This document shows positions 10,636 through 19,124 of a stretch of DNA of 20,435 nt, piece after piece. The first letter of the stretch is position 1, and each line of letters begins with the position of its first letter. This stretch comes from Rhizophagus prolifer (Eukaryota > Glomeromycota > Glomeromycetes > Glomerales > Glomeraceae): the NCBI GenBank assembly GCA_019425655.1, contig NQWY01024961.1, positions 1 to 20,435 of the forward strand. The letters are read 5' to 3'. A program made the position numbers and the translations under genes. The notes beneath the pieces are model-generated. The model was not told the DNA's origin. It saw only the letters and a list, made by a program, of their open reading frames with translations, and did not search any database.

Positions 10636-11220
10636 ATATTTGAAATATGGTAAATATTATTAGCATTTCACTTCGAAATAGTAAAACTAGTGATCAGTGA
10701 TATAATTTTATATTTTTATGTATAAATATTGTAGTATTGGACAAACACAGACATTTATTGAATATAGAATGTTTATTTTCAAAGGTTCGATTATTATTAA
10801 TTTCTTAAAGATTATACTTTCACTATCAAAAATAGTTAATAACATATAACATTAGTCCTGATAATGTTGATAATGTTGCTATTGAACGAGCTTGTACTAG
10901 AAAGAATTTATTAATCTAATTAATTAGTTCATGTCAACCTTTTATTAGGTGTATTTGAAAGATAGGTTTTATGGAAAAGAATAAAAAAAATTACCAACGA
11001 TAATTTTCAAAGGAAAATGAATAAAGATAAAGTATATTACATAATTCACTAACATACGAAATAAAAAATGTTAAAAAAATCAATTTAATAAAGGTGAAAT
11101 AAGAATTATCAATATCAAGACTTACAAGTAGAATTGAAGTAGGTTCCAGAGACATCCCCATAGAGAAAAATCGCTTATTTTGCAAAAATGCGATCTCTAC
11201 CACGAATTATTTTATCAAAA
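10636..11220. other. Intergenic region between convergent genes, possible short exons only
   Basis: This 585 bp A+T-rich stretch lies between the importin-alpha-like stop and the DUF2423 gene stop. On the minus strand, about 11161-11124 reads MGMSLEPTSILL followed by a perfect GTAAGT donor, and near 11055 an acceptor-like TTAG precedes another open stretch, but phases do not join cleanly. On the plus strand, about 10858-10916 reads NVDNVAIERACTRKNLLI and a stop. Neither is enough to call a gene. Confidence 0.35.
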
Positions 11221-11735
11221 TTAAAAATGTATTAACCCATTCCGTTTCTTTTTCCTTGCGAGTTTTTTTCTTTTCCACTGTTGATGCCTACTATTCCTTG
11301 GCCCACTTGTAGAGACTTTTGGAGCAACAGTGTCAATTATCATGTCTTCTTTAGGCATAGTTGGAATTAATCACAAATTAAAAAAAATTGCAAAGAACTT
11401 AGTTATTAATTAGTCTTCCCTTTAACTATTCTTGACATAACGCTCATCAATCCTTCAATGTTTGTTGAATCAATTATTTCTGGGTCAATCAGTCCTAATA
11501 TTGCATAACATAACGAACCTGAGGTTAAATCTGTTGTTGGACTGATTGTAAAAACTTCTGCTTTATGTTGCGGTAGAGATTGCTCTTGTGAATTTAAAGA
11601 ACTCGTTTGTTGTTCAGTTTGTGTTTGCTTGGCTGCAAGCCTTTGAGTGCGAGCAGTCTCAACAGGTGCAAAAATGGTTTGTCGTTTGATTGCGCGGAAA
11701 CGTCTTTTGATCTTACTACGCATACCCTTGGCCAT
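11221..11735 (-). CDS. Small basic DUF2423 (LLPH / yeast Ybl028c-like) protein, two exons
   Basis: A 114-residue, strongly basic protein. Exon 1 is 11735-11519 and exon 2 is 11348-11221. The N-terminus MAKGMRSKIKRRFRAIKRQ is the family hallmark (MAKS-RSK-KR in human LLPH and yeast Ybl028c). The C-terminus, KVSTSGPRNSRHQQWKRKKL then RKKKRN, matches the yeast protein's KISTSG and Lys-rich end. Relatives are nucleolar and linked to ribosome biogenesis, so a nucleolar role is inferred. The intron is 170 nt, starts GTTCGT and ends CCTAAAG; it is the phase-compatible choice, because other xGT sites in phase make a stop or lose the N-terminus. The frame is open upstream to 11885, but the conserved start is MAKG at 11735. 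Gene end is convergent with the importin-alpha-like gene. Confidence 0.8.
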
Positions 11736-12057
11736 TTTGTTCGCTCTAGTCCGTGAAGAAAAAATTTTCTTTCGTTTTATACTTGATTGGCAAACTGCGC
11801 CGCAGTAATAAAAAGTTGCGGAAACAAAAAAAATTTTTCGGTTACGTAAATCGGAATTTCTACTCCGTAGTTCGAAAAAATTCAAACCCGAACCTTATTG
11901 GATAACTAGATAAAACTCATACGCGTGAGGTAGAGAAAAATAGTATGCCGATCAAAAAAAAAATTGAAATAACAACGCTTAAAAAACGTGTCACAAATCT
12001 TAAACGACTCAAAAAAATCAAAAAAAAATTATCTTTCTCTTGAAAAAATTTAACGTT
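11736..12057. promoter_or_regulatory. Bidirectional promoter between the DUF2423 gene and LYS4
   Basis: The 322 bp head-to-head spacer contains TTACGTAA at 11842-11849, the palindrome bound by Yap-type bZIP factors; two inverted CCAAT words (ATTGG near 11790 and 11899); and CGACTCA at 12005-12011, one base off the Gcn4 site TGACTCA. Long A-runs precede the LYS4 start. Site functions are inferred from motif likeness only. Confidence 0.45.
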
Positions 12058-14487
12058 ATGCTTTCTCTAATAGCACGTTCAGCTTTGTTGAAACCAACGC
12101 GAAAGTTTTTAGTTTCTACAAAATATAGGAGCTTTTACCAATTTCGACTTTTTGCAACGGAAATTAACAATCAAAACCTTATAGAAAAAATAGTACAAAA
12201 GTACGCGTTAAATTTACCACCAGATTCAAATGTTAAAAGTGGAGATTTTGTAACTATTCAACCAGAACATGTAATGACTCATGATAATACTGCAGCTGTA
12301 AGGACAAAGTAGGTTCACTGGAAAGACTGATTCTTTATATAACGTTTAAATTGTTCAGGTTTGAAAGTATTGGTGCACAAAAATTTAAATATCCTAGTCA
12401 AGCAGTATTTACCTTAGATCATGATGTACAAAATAAATCCGAGAAAGTAAGAGAACATAACTAACGCTTGTTTCCGCTTATCAAATCAAAATTTATTGAT
12501 TATTTTTAATTTTGTTTACTTAGAATTTAGCAAAATATAGTTCAATTGAAAGATTTGCAAACCTTCATAATGTAGATTTTTACCCTGCAGGAAGAGGAAT
12601 TGGACATCAAATTCTCATTGAAGAAGGTTATGCCTTCCCATATACTTTAACTGTAGCATCTGATTCACATTCTAATATGTATGGTGGAATTGGATGTTTG
12701 GGAACACCGGTCGTTCGAACAGATGCCGCGGCAATATGGGCAACTGGAAGAACTTGGTGGCAAATTCCCCCTGTTGTAAAAGTAGAACTCAAAGGCAAAT
12801 TACCTGATGGAGTAACGGGGAAAGATGTTATAATAAGCTTGTGCGGAATGTTTAATAATGATGAAGTTTTAAATTGTGCTATAGAGTTTGCAGGTGAAGG
12901 AATTCGTGGACTTAGCTTGTCAGAACGATTAGCTATTGCTAATATGACGACAGAATGGGGCGCATTAGCTGGTGTCTTCCCGGTTGATGAAACCACTATT
13001 ATGTGGCTTCGTAACAGAGTTAAAAAATTAGAGCTCATGAGATTTGAAAATAAAAATTTAAAACCTACACCAGCCGGACAACCATTCATACATCCTAGAA
13101 TTAATAATGAGAGGATTGATAAAGTTGAGAAGAATCCTTTACGTGCTTCGCCCAACGCTTATTATTATAAATATTTATCATTGGATCTTTCAACACTCTC
13201 TCCACGTGTATCTGGTCCTAATTCTGTTAAAGTTTCAACGCCTCTTGTTGAACTCGAAAAACAAGATATTAAAATTCAAAAAGCATACCTTGTTTCATGC
13301 GTTAATTCACGTGCTGAAGACCTACATGCGGCTGCACAAGTTATTAAGGGTAAAAAAATAGCGGATGGGGTTGAATTCTATGTAGCAGCTGCAAGTAGTG
13401 AAGTACAAAAGGATGCCGAAGCCAATGGTGATTGGAAAGTATTAGTTGATGCGGGAGCACAGATATTACCTGCTGGTTGTGGACCATGTATTGGTGAGTT
13501 TACATTACGATTAAATTAATATTTATATAAAGTGACAATTCTTATTTTTTCGCAAATTTAGGTCTTGGTGTAGGTCTCTTGAAAGATGGCGAAATTGGTA
13601 TTTCTGCAACCAATCGAAATTTCAAGGGTCGCATGGGTTCACCGAATGCGTTGGCTTATCTTGCATCACCAGGTAGTTTAAGTTAAATTATCTTTTTCGA
13701 GTTTACAAATGTTATCATTTTTAATAATTTTATGTACATAAACATTAAGCTGTAGTTGCCGCTTCTGCAGTGGCTGGTAAAATTGCAAGTCCAGCTTTCC
13801 TTTCCACATCATCATACACTTTTCCCACTCATCAAGCTCCAGTAATAACTTGTGATATTAATCAGTCTGAACAACATATCGAAACATCATTAATCATTGA
13901 GCCTACAATTCCTGGATTTCCAGGAACAATTAAGGGAGAATTGATATTTTGTCATACAGATAATTTAAATACTGATGGAATTTATCCCGGAAAATATACT
14001 TATGTTGACGATCTTACAATAGAACAAATGGCTAAAGTCGTTATGGAAAATTATGATTCTAAGTTTGCAAATATTGTTTCCAAGGTAATAAATAAATCAG
14101 AAATGTTAGGGAGACATTTTAGTTGGTGGATTTAATTTCGGCTGTGGATCTTCAAGAGAACAAGCTGCCACTGCAATTAAAGCAAGCGGTATTGCTCTTG
14201 TTATTGCTGGATCTTTTTCTGAGACATTTAAAAGAAATTCCATTAATAATGCTTTACTTTGTCTTGAGGCACCTGACCTTGTGCGTTTATTAAAAAACAA
14301 ATATGGCTCAAATGAGCTAACAACACGCACAAAATTAGATGCCGAAGTTATAATAGCGGAAGGTAAAGTAGTCGTTGAAGGATTAAATGAATCAAAAACT
14401 GTATTTAAGGTTGGTATTTTAGGTAGAAGCGTTCAGGAGTTATGGGTAGCCAATGGATTAGAAAATTGGGTAAAGCAAAGTATGTAA
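12058..14487 (+). CDS. LYS4: Homoaconitase, mitochondrial (lysine biosynthesis), six exons
   Basis: An iron-sulfur hydro-lyase that interconverts homocitrate/homoaconitate and homoisocitrate in the alpha-aminoadipate lysine pathway. Exons: 12058-12308, 12359-12446, 12524-13493, 13562-13672, 13750-14084 and 14110-14487, giving 710 residues; yeast Lys4 is 693. The N-terminus [17 protein letters not shown] is basic and serine-rich, a likely mitochondrial presequence, so the ATG at 12058 is preferred. Iron-sulfur ligands appear as Cys372 (VSCVNSR), Cys432 and Cys435 (AGCGPC). Other family blocks are [43 protein letters not shown] and the swivel-domain [15 protein letters not shown]. The last intron is only 25 nt (14085-14109), yet its removal is needed to keep frame and gives the expected [13 protein letters not shown]. 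The gene is convergent with the HbrB gene, 73 bp apart. Confidence 0.95.
14085..14109 (+). other. Ultra-short 25-nt intron in LYS4
   Basis: It begins GTAATA and ends ATGTTAG. Being 25 nt, it is not a multiple of three, and reading through it hits a stop 11 codons into exon 6 sequence. Excision gives the conserved homoaconitase run [15 protein letters not shown]. The next smallest modelled intron in the window is 50 nt. Confidence 0.7.
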
Positions 14488-14560
14488 AAAGGAATAAAAA
14501 ATGTAAACAATATTTAATATTTCTTATTTAAATAAGACTTTATTCATACTTTAATAAATA

Positions 14561-16012
14561 TTAATAAGCAGGACTAGTTGTAGCAGACACTCCATCAATG
14601 GGATTAGCTTTAGCTGTCGTTGTTGGAGTTGCAACTGTGCTGCTAATTTCCGTTTCATTAAAATCTACAGAAGTTGATTTTTCTTCTGAAAACTCCACTG
14701 TTGTCGATTGTACTGCATCATTATTAGTATTTGAATTAGAAGGAGACATGCCTACAAATCCTCTTCGGTCTCTGCGTCTCATAAACAGTTTCCAATTATT
14801 TTTTAATTTCCCTAATATTCGATCCATGTCTCTTTGTTTGTCATCGTCAGAAAGAACGGAAGATAAAATATAAGACATTTGCAGCATACGAGCTGCAGTA
14901 TCTGTAACCGGTATTCCTGAATCGAAATCATGGAATAATTTATTAAACGCATCTGAAAAAAATTATTTAGAAAATTAATTTTGAAATCTTCCAGGTTATG
15001 TGTTGTTGGTTTCACAATATAAAGTACCTTCCACTCGATCGCCCATAGGTAAAATTACATGATCTCTAAAACTCATCAGTACTAAACGTCTAATATTCAT
15101 ATTCTCTTTTTGCGCCATTAATAATGGAAGAAAAACGCCTTCAAAATAGGGTATAACTGTACCAAAGAAAAAAGACCATAATTCAACTAAACGAGAAACA
15201 AGTTTTTCATCGGGGACTCCACGTAGTTTTCCGTTAAGTGTAAACATTCCTAACTCTAAAAGTTCATTTATATCATCATAAAGCAAATGTAATGGTCGAT
15301 CGTTCATGTAACGTCTGTCACCTTACCAGATCATTTAAATCCTCAATACATAATTTCAATCCTTCGCCGTTAAACAGTGGCAAAACTTTGATGACTAAAG
15401 AACCCCAAGTGTCATGTGGTCCAAGCTGTTCTATTCTTTCAAGGTCCTTAGTGTTCACAGAATCATACAATTTACTATGCGTTGTTGAAATTATTGATGG
15501 CGTATAGGTTGTCTGAGATAATGCAGGCGGACTTAGATTAACTTGTATAGAACCGGTTGAAAGAGATTTTTCGTGAAAAGGAGAAAAATAAGAATTCATT
15601 GTTGAGGCGGAATTAGATCGTTCCATAAGTGGGAGATGTGGATTCAATGATGATTGAGAATTTTGTGTCATTAATGACGAAGAACTTGAGGAAGTAAAAC
15701 CACTACGATTGGAGAAAGAAGGAGAAGTCCTGTAATTAGAATAAAGTTGGTTGGTTTGTGGAATTTGACTAATTTGATTTTGAAATGTTGCCGTTGAAGA
15801 CCAAGTACTACCATGTCCTTCTGTGGACATAGATGTACTAAGACTATTAGCGGAATTCGAGGCTTGTACATTTGGTCCGTTATAAACAGAAGAAACTGAC
15901 GGCAAACTTGTGCTTATAGGAGCTTGGTGAATTTGTGAAAGTTGCTTAAAGAATTATTTGTTGGAGTCGATTGAGTAGACTCGGAAGCTTCTTGAATAGG
16001 ATTTAAACTCAT
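14561..16012 (-). CDS. hbrB: HbrB/Bit61/PRR5-type TORC2 subunit, with two apparent frame breaks
   Basis: Family members are accessory subunits of TOR complex 2. The N-terminal 200 or so residues are Ser/Thr/Asn-rich. The HbrB core follows: DTWGSLVIKVLPLFNGEGL, CIEDLNDLV, LHLLYDDINELLELGMFTL, DEKLVSRLVELWSFFFG, YFEGVFLPL and LVLMSFRDHVILP, the strongest family match. A clean intron (15027-14953) joins RVE to DAFNKLFHDFDSG; the last exon ends at 14561 with a basic stretch (FMRRRDRRGF) and Ser/Thr-rich tail. Two places lack a simple frame. Between 15953 and 15917 the ATG-linked frame (MSLNPIQEAS, start 16012) must pass to the frame holding the core. At about 15330-15311 the core reads LVR then TGA, and resumes one frame over as RRYMNDRP. 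The two shifts compensate. Sequencing error, pseudogenisation, recoding or unusual splicing all remain possible. Confidence 0.72.
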
Positions 16013-16294
16013 TGCGTTTTTTGCATTTGCTTAAAATCTTTTGTCGAATAAACGAAAATTTCGGTCTAAATTGAGGGGAAAATTTTGAATCGAATTAAGG
16101 TCAATCATTGCTAAATCGATACCAATCTCGTTTTCTTTATGCAGAATTGCAGATAACCTTAAATTAAAGTTGTACGCACGGACCAAGAGATTAAAGTTTT
16201 CCTATCTCCATATTATAATTATACTAAACTTTATCGTTCGTTTGTAATATAGAAAATTTAGAATCATTAAAAAACCTTCAATTACAGCCTGAAT
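16013..16294. promoter_or_regulatory. Bidirectional promoter and leader region between HbrB and NPR3
   Basis: This 282 bp spacer divides a TORC2-subunit gene from a TORC1-inhibitor gene. On the HbrB side, two upstream ORFs lie in the presumed leader: 16108-16031 (25 residues, MIDLNSIQNFPLNLDRNF and onward) and 16026-16009 (MQKTQ, stop). The second stop overlaps the HbrB start as ATGA. The first frame is open farther upstream to about 16200. I recognise no clear transcription-factor site. Confidence 0.5.
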
Positions 16295-18398
16295 ATGGTA
16301 AATTCTCTACTTGCAATACTACTTGTTATTAATAGCAGTAGAGGAAGCCATTTCGTTTTTCATTACCCGAGAGTTCCTCAAAGACGTGATGAAATTGAAC
16401 AAGTCAGAAGAGAAAGTGACCTAGATGAAGAATTTGGAGACGACTTGCTTGAAAATGATGTAATAACGTGGCCATATGGCCCAACCGAAGATTTTGACAA
16501 TCGGTCATTTCGTTCGAGACTTGAAGATGATGACGAATATGATTTTAATTCAAAGAAACATGGTAATAATAATACGGGAAATGATGAGATTGAACGTAAT
16601 GAAATGAATCAACTATTTGGGTTTGAAACTAGATTATTAGCAGACATATTTTGTCCTAGGCATAAAAGTCTGACAAAATTTCAGCTTTCAATCGATGATT
16701 TGACTTTTGTTGGCCAACCAGTTTTTCTTAAAACGAAATCTGATACCATTAAGAGAGGTGGAGATAATAGCACAGATTTAGATAGTAATGAAGAATTACA
16801 AGAGCAGTTATCTGACGCTCAAAACGAAGAAACGACTACTCAAATACCTCCAAGTGTTGTATCTGATATTACTTCTTCGACCCATTCTATGCAACAACAT
16901 CTACATGTAACATTCTTTCACCTTGTGTTTGTTCTTGAACCACCTGAACTGGAGTTATGTAGACAAGTAGATGATATTTACAAAAATATTATTACAAAAC
17001 TAACAGCAGCACTTCGGTATGAGCAATTACGTTGTGATTATGTCGGGAAAGAAGCAGAATTAATATTGTCTTTAAGAGAAAATTCTGGTAAAAAGGATAT
17101 TATTCTTTGACTTAACAAAAAATTTATTAATTTAATAAGATATGTTCAAAATCATAGGTACGTCTACCATTGATGAATTAATGGAAATTACATTGGAGAA
17201 AAGTTCATTAGCGCGAACTATTCGCAAAGTATATGATGCAATTTCAAGTGATTGTGTTGCACATATACTTATAAATGATTATATTGATTTATCTTTACAA
17301 ATTCCTCCACTTGTTCCGACTATTAATACACATGATAATGATATGAACGGACATGAGTATGCCCATTATCCTGTTATTGCACCTTATCATACTTTGCTTC
17401 TTATTGAAGATCCAGAAGAAATTTTAAAAAATATGCCGTTAGATGCAAATCCAACGTTGGTTCAATTGGTACAAATTTTGACCCCTACACAACGGTATGA
17501 TATAATGTGGTAATAGTTTGATTTTCTGAAATTCAGGATCTCAAAAACAAAGCCTTTGTTTAATATAGATTAGCCGATTTATGTACTGTGTTGGATTGCT
17601 CTTTAGCACAGATATTTCGACTTGCAGCACACTTGATATATTGGCGAAAAGCCAAGATAATTGATGTAATTGGTGTTCGGAACCTCTATGTCGTTTCTCC
17701 TACTGCCGATATGAACTCGTAAGATGCTTTATATTAAACAAATTTATTATTCATTTTCAATGCTGTATAATCTCATGCATATCTTAATTTTGGAGATTAC
17801 CAACTTACATTGAATATTTCAAACAACACTTTCCTGCTTTGGATCTTGTGAAAATTCTCGACTCATTCTCTGTTCCTAAGCCCCAGGTAAATGCCATCAA
17901 AGAACATCGTACTATGTACCTCGAGGCAATAACTTACTTGTTAAGAAATGACCTTGTTGTACAATTACACGCATATATTTTGGTTATGGTACCGCGATAT
18001 ATAAAGATGGGATTTACTCAGGCAGAATATGAGGAAAAAATGAGAAATTCTGGGGATAGCGAATTTAATTCGAGTTTAATGGATGATACCGCTATAATTT
18101 CCCCCGTAGAAAAGGCATCAGATAGTGAAAGAGATTGGTTAAATAACTTTGTAGCGAATCATCCCAAAGAGACTATCTCACTTTTCGAGAGGTTCGTAAA
18201 AATCTTTATCCTTAATTATAATGATCTCTATTATCTCATTATTAATTGTTCGCTTTTTGCGTTTTAAGGTTAATTAAATATTTCAATGGAAAACATCATG
18301 TTGATGAAATTCTCTTCCGAGAATCTTTAAAGCCAAGAGATTTAAGTAAAATAATAACTTTATTTAGCAAGGATCAATATATTATTGTATTGTGTTAA
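16295..18398 (+). CDS. NPR3: NPR3 / NPRL3, subunit of SEACIT (GATOR1), five exons
   Basis: Npr3 with Npr2 and Iml1 forms the complex that restrains TORC1 when amino acids or nitrogen are scarce, acting at the vacuole/lysosome on the Rag/Gtr GTPases. Exons: 16295-17087, 17158-17494, 17569-17718, 17796-18191 and 18269-18398, all in phase, giving 601 residues. The start MVNSLLAILLVINSSRGSHF then VFHYP is the family's N-terminal longin-like signature. Other matches are HLVFVLEPP, YEQLRCDYVGKEAELIL, CVAHILINDYIDLSLQIPP, IFRLAAHLIYWRKAKIID, RNLYVVSP and the C-terminal LIKYFNGKHHVDEILFRE. An acidic, Asn-rich low-complexity insert occupies about residues 30-110. The fourth intron uses the donor GTTCGT, confirmed by the conserved ERLIKYFNG join. 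The short C-terminus ends IIVLC. Confidence 0.93.
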
Positions 18399-18513
18399 AG
18401 AGCTAAATCTTTACCATAATATTTATTATTCTCATTATTTAATTCTGTAATTAAAATAATATTAAAATCCTAAACCTTGTGCATTTTACGTGTCGCGTAA
18501 TTCACAGGATTGT

Positions 18514-18518
18514 AAAAA
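18514..18518 (-). terminator. Likely RNA polymerase III terminator of tRNA-Glu
   Basis: A run of five T on the minus strand begins 13 nt past the tRNA 3' end, the usual Pol III stop signal. Confidence 0.6.
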
Positions 18519-18530
18519 TTTTGATAAATC

Positions 18531-18602
18531 TTCCGCATCGGGGAATCGAACCCCGGCCTTCCCGGTGAGAGCGGGAGATCCTAACCACTAGACCAATGCG
18601 GA
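18531..18602 (-). tRNA. trnE-CUC: tRNA-Glu, anticodon CTC
   Basis: The minus strand folds as a full cloverleaf of 72 nt. Acceptor stem TCCGCAT pairs with ATGCGGA, with discriminator A at 18531. The D arm contains the A-box (TGGTCTAGTGG). The anticodon stem TCCCG/CGGGA encloses the loop CTCTCAC, giving anticodon CTC for GAG codons. The T arm has GGTTCGATTCC (B-box) with CCCCG/CGGGG-type pairing. There is no intron and no encoded CCA. It lies in the gap between NPR3 and the Kelch-BTB gene. Confidence 0.97.
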
Positions 18603-19124
18603 TTATTATTTGTTACTAGTAGACAAAAATTTATTTGTAAAATTTACAATTGCAATATAGGAAATAGTGTTGTTAATCATTTCTTTTACAGCCTGTAATT
18701 TAAAAATGGTTTAGTTATTATCTACTTTCCTTGTAACTACTAAAAAAAATCTGTAAAGCTCCTTGCTTCTTATTGGTAGTTATTTTTGTTTGATTATTCA
18801 TATTATCGAAAAAAAAAAATTTCTAAATTTTATATTACCATATATGGAAAATATCACGATATTTATTCCTCGTGTAACTCAAAGTGTACAACAACACAAT
18901 AAGTTTTAGTTAAAAAGTTTTGTCAGTTTCGATCCGAAAAACACGTTAAACTTACTCCTTCAGTCATAACTTTATATTTTCGGTTTGTAGAAATAACTTA
19001 CGGTACTTTTCGGTGATTTTAATTTATAGATAAAATTAAAAAAAATTTTTTAAAAAAAGTTGGTTAATGTATTATCTTTTTGATGGTTAAAATTTTGTAT
19101 CATTTATCAGAAACGGTTAATATT
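18603..19124. promoter_or_regulatory. Upstream region of the Kelch-BTB gene
   Basis: This 522 bp A+T-rich stretch lies between the tRNA 5' end and the Kelch-BTB start. No ORF is supported. The words TTTTCGG and its complement recur around 18930-19015, and a long A-run sits near 18809-18820. It presumably holds the promoter and leader of the downstream gene. Confidence 0.4.

Noticed and set aside
11736-11885. In-frame 50-residue N-terminal extension of the DUF2423 protein
   Set aside because: The family begins at MAKG/MAKS, which is present at 11735. The upstream residues are not family-like and begin at a weak context, so this is probably leader sequence.
12040-12057. Earlier LYS4 start at 12040
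   Set aside because: The codon there is TTG. The ATG at 12058 opens a typical mitochondrial presequence.
12628-13155. 175-codon open frame antisense to LYS4 exon 3
   Set aside because: It lies wholly opposite strongly conserved homoaconitase sequence, shows no family features, and is explained by codon bias of the sense strand.
14598-14873. 91-codon plus-strand frame opposite the HbrB C-terminus
   Set aside because: It is an antisense shadow of the last HbrB exon and lacks any recognisable domain.
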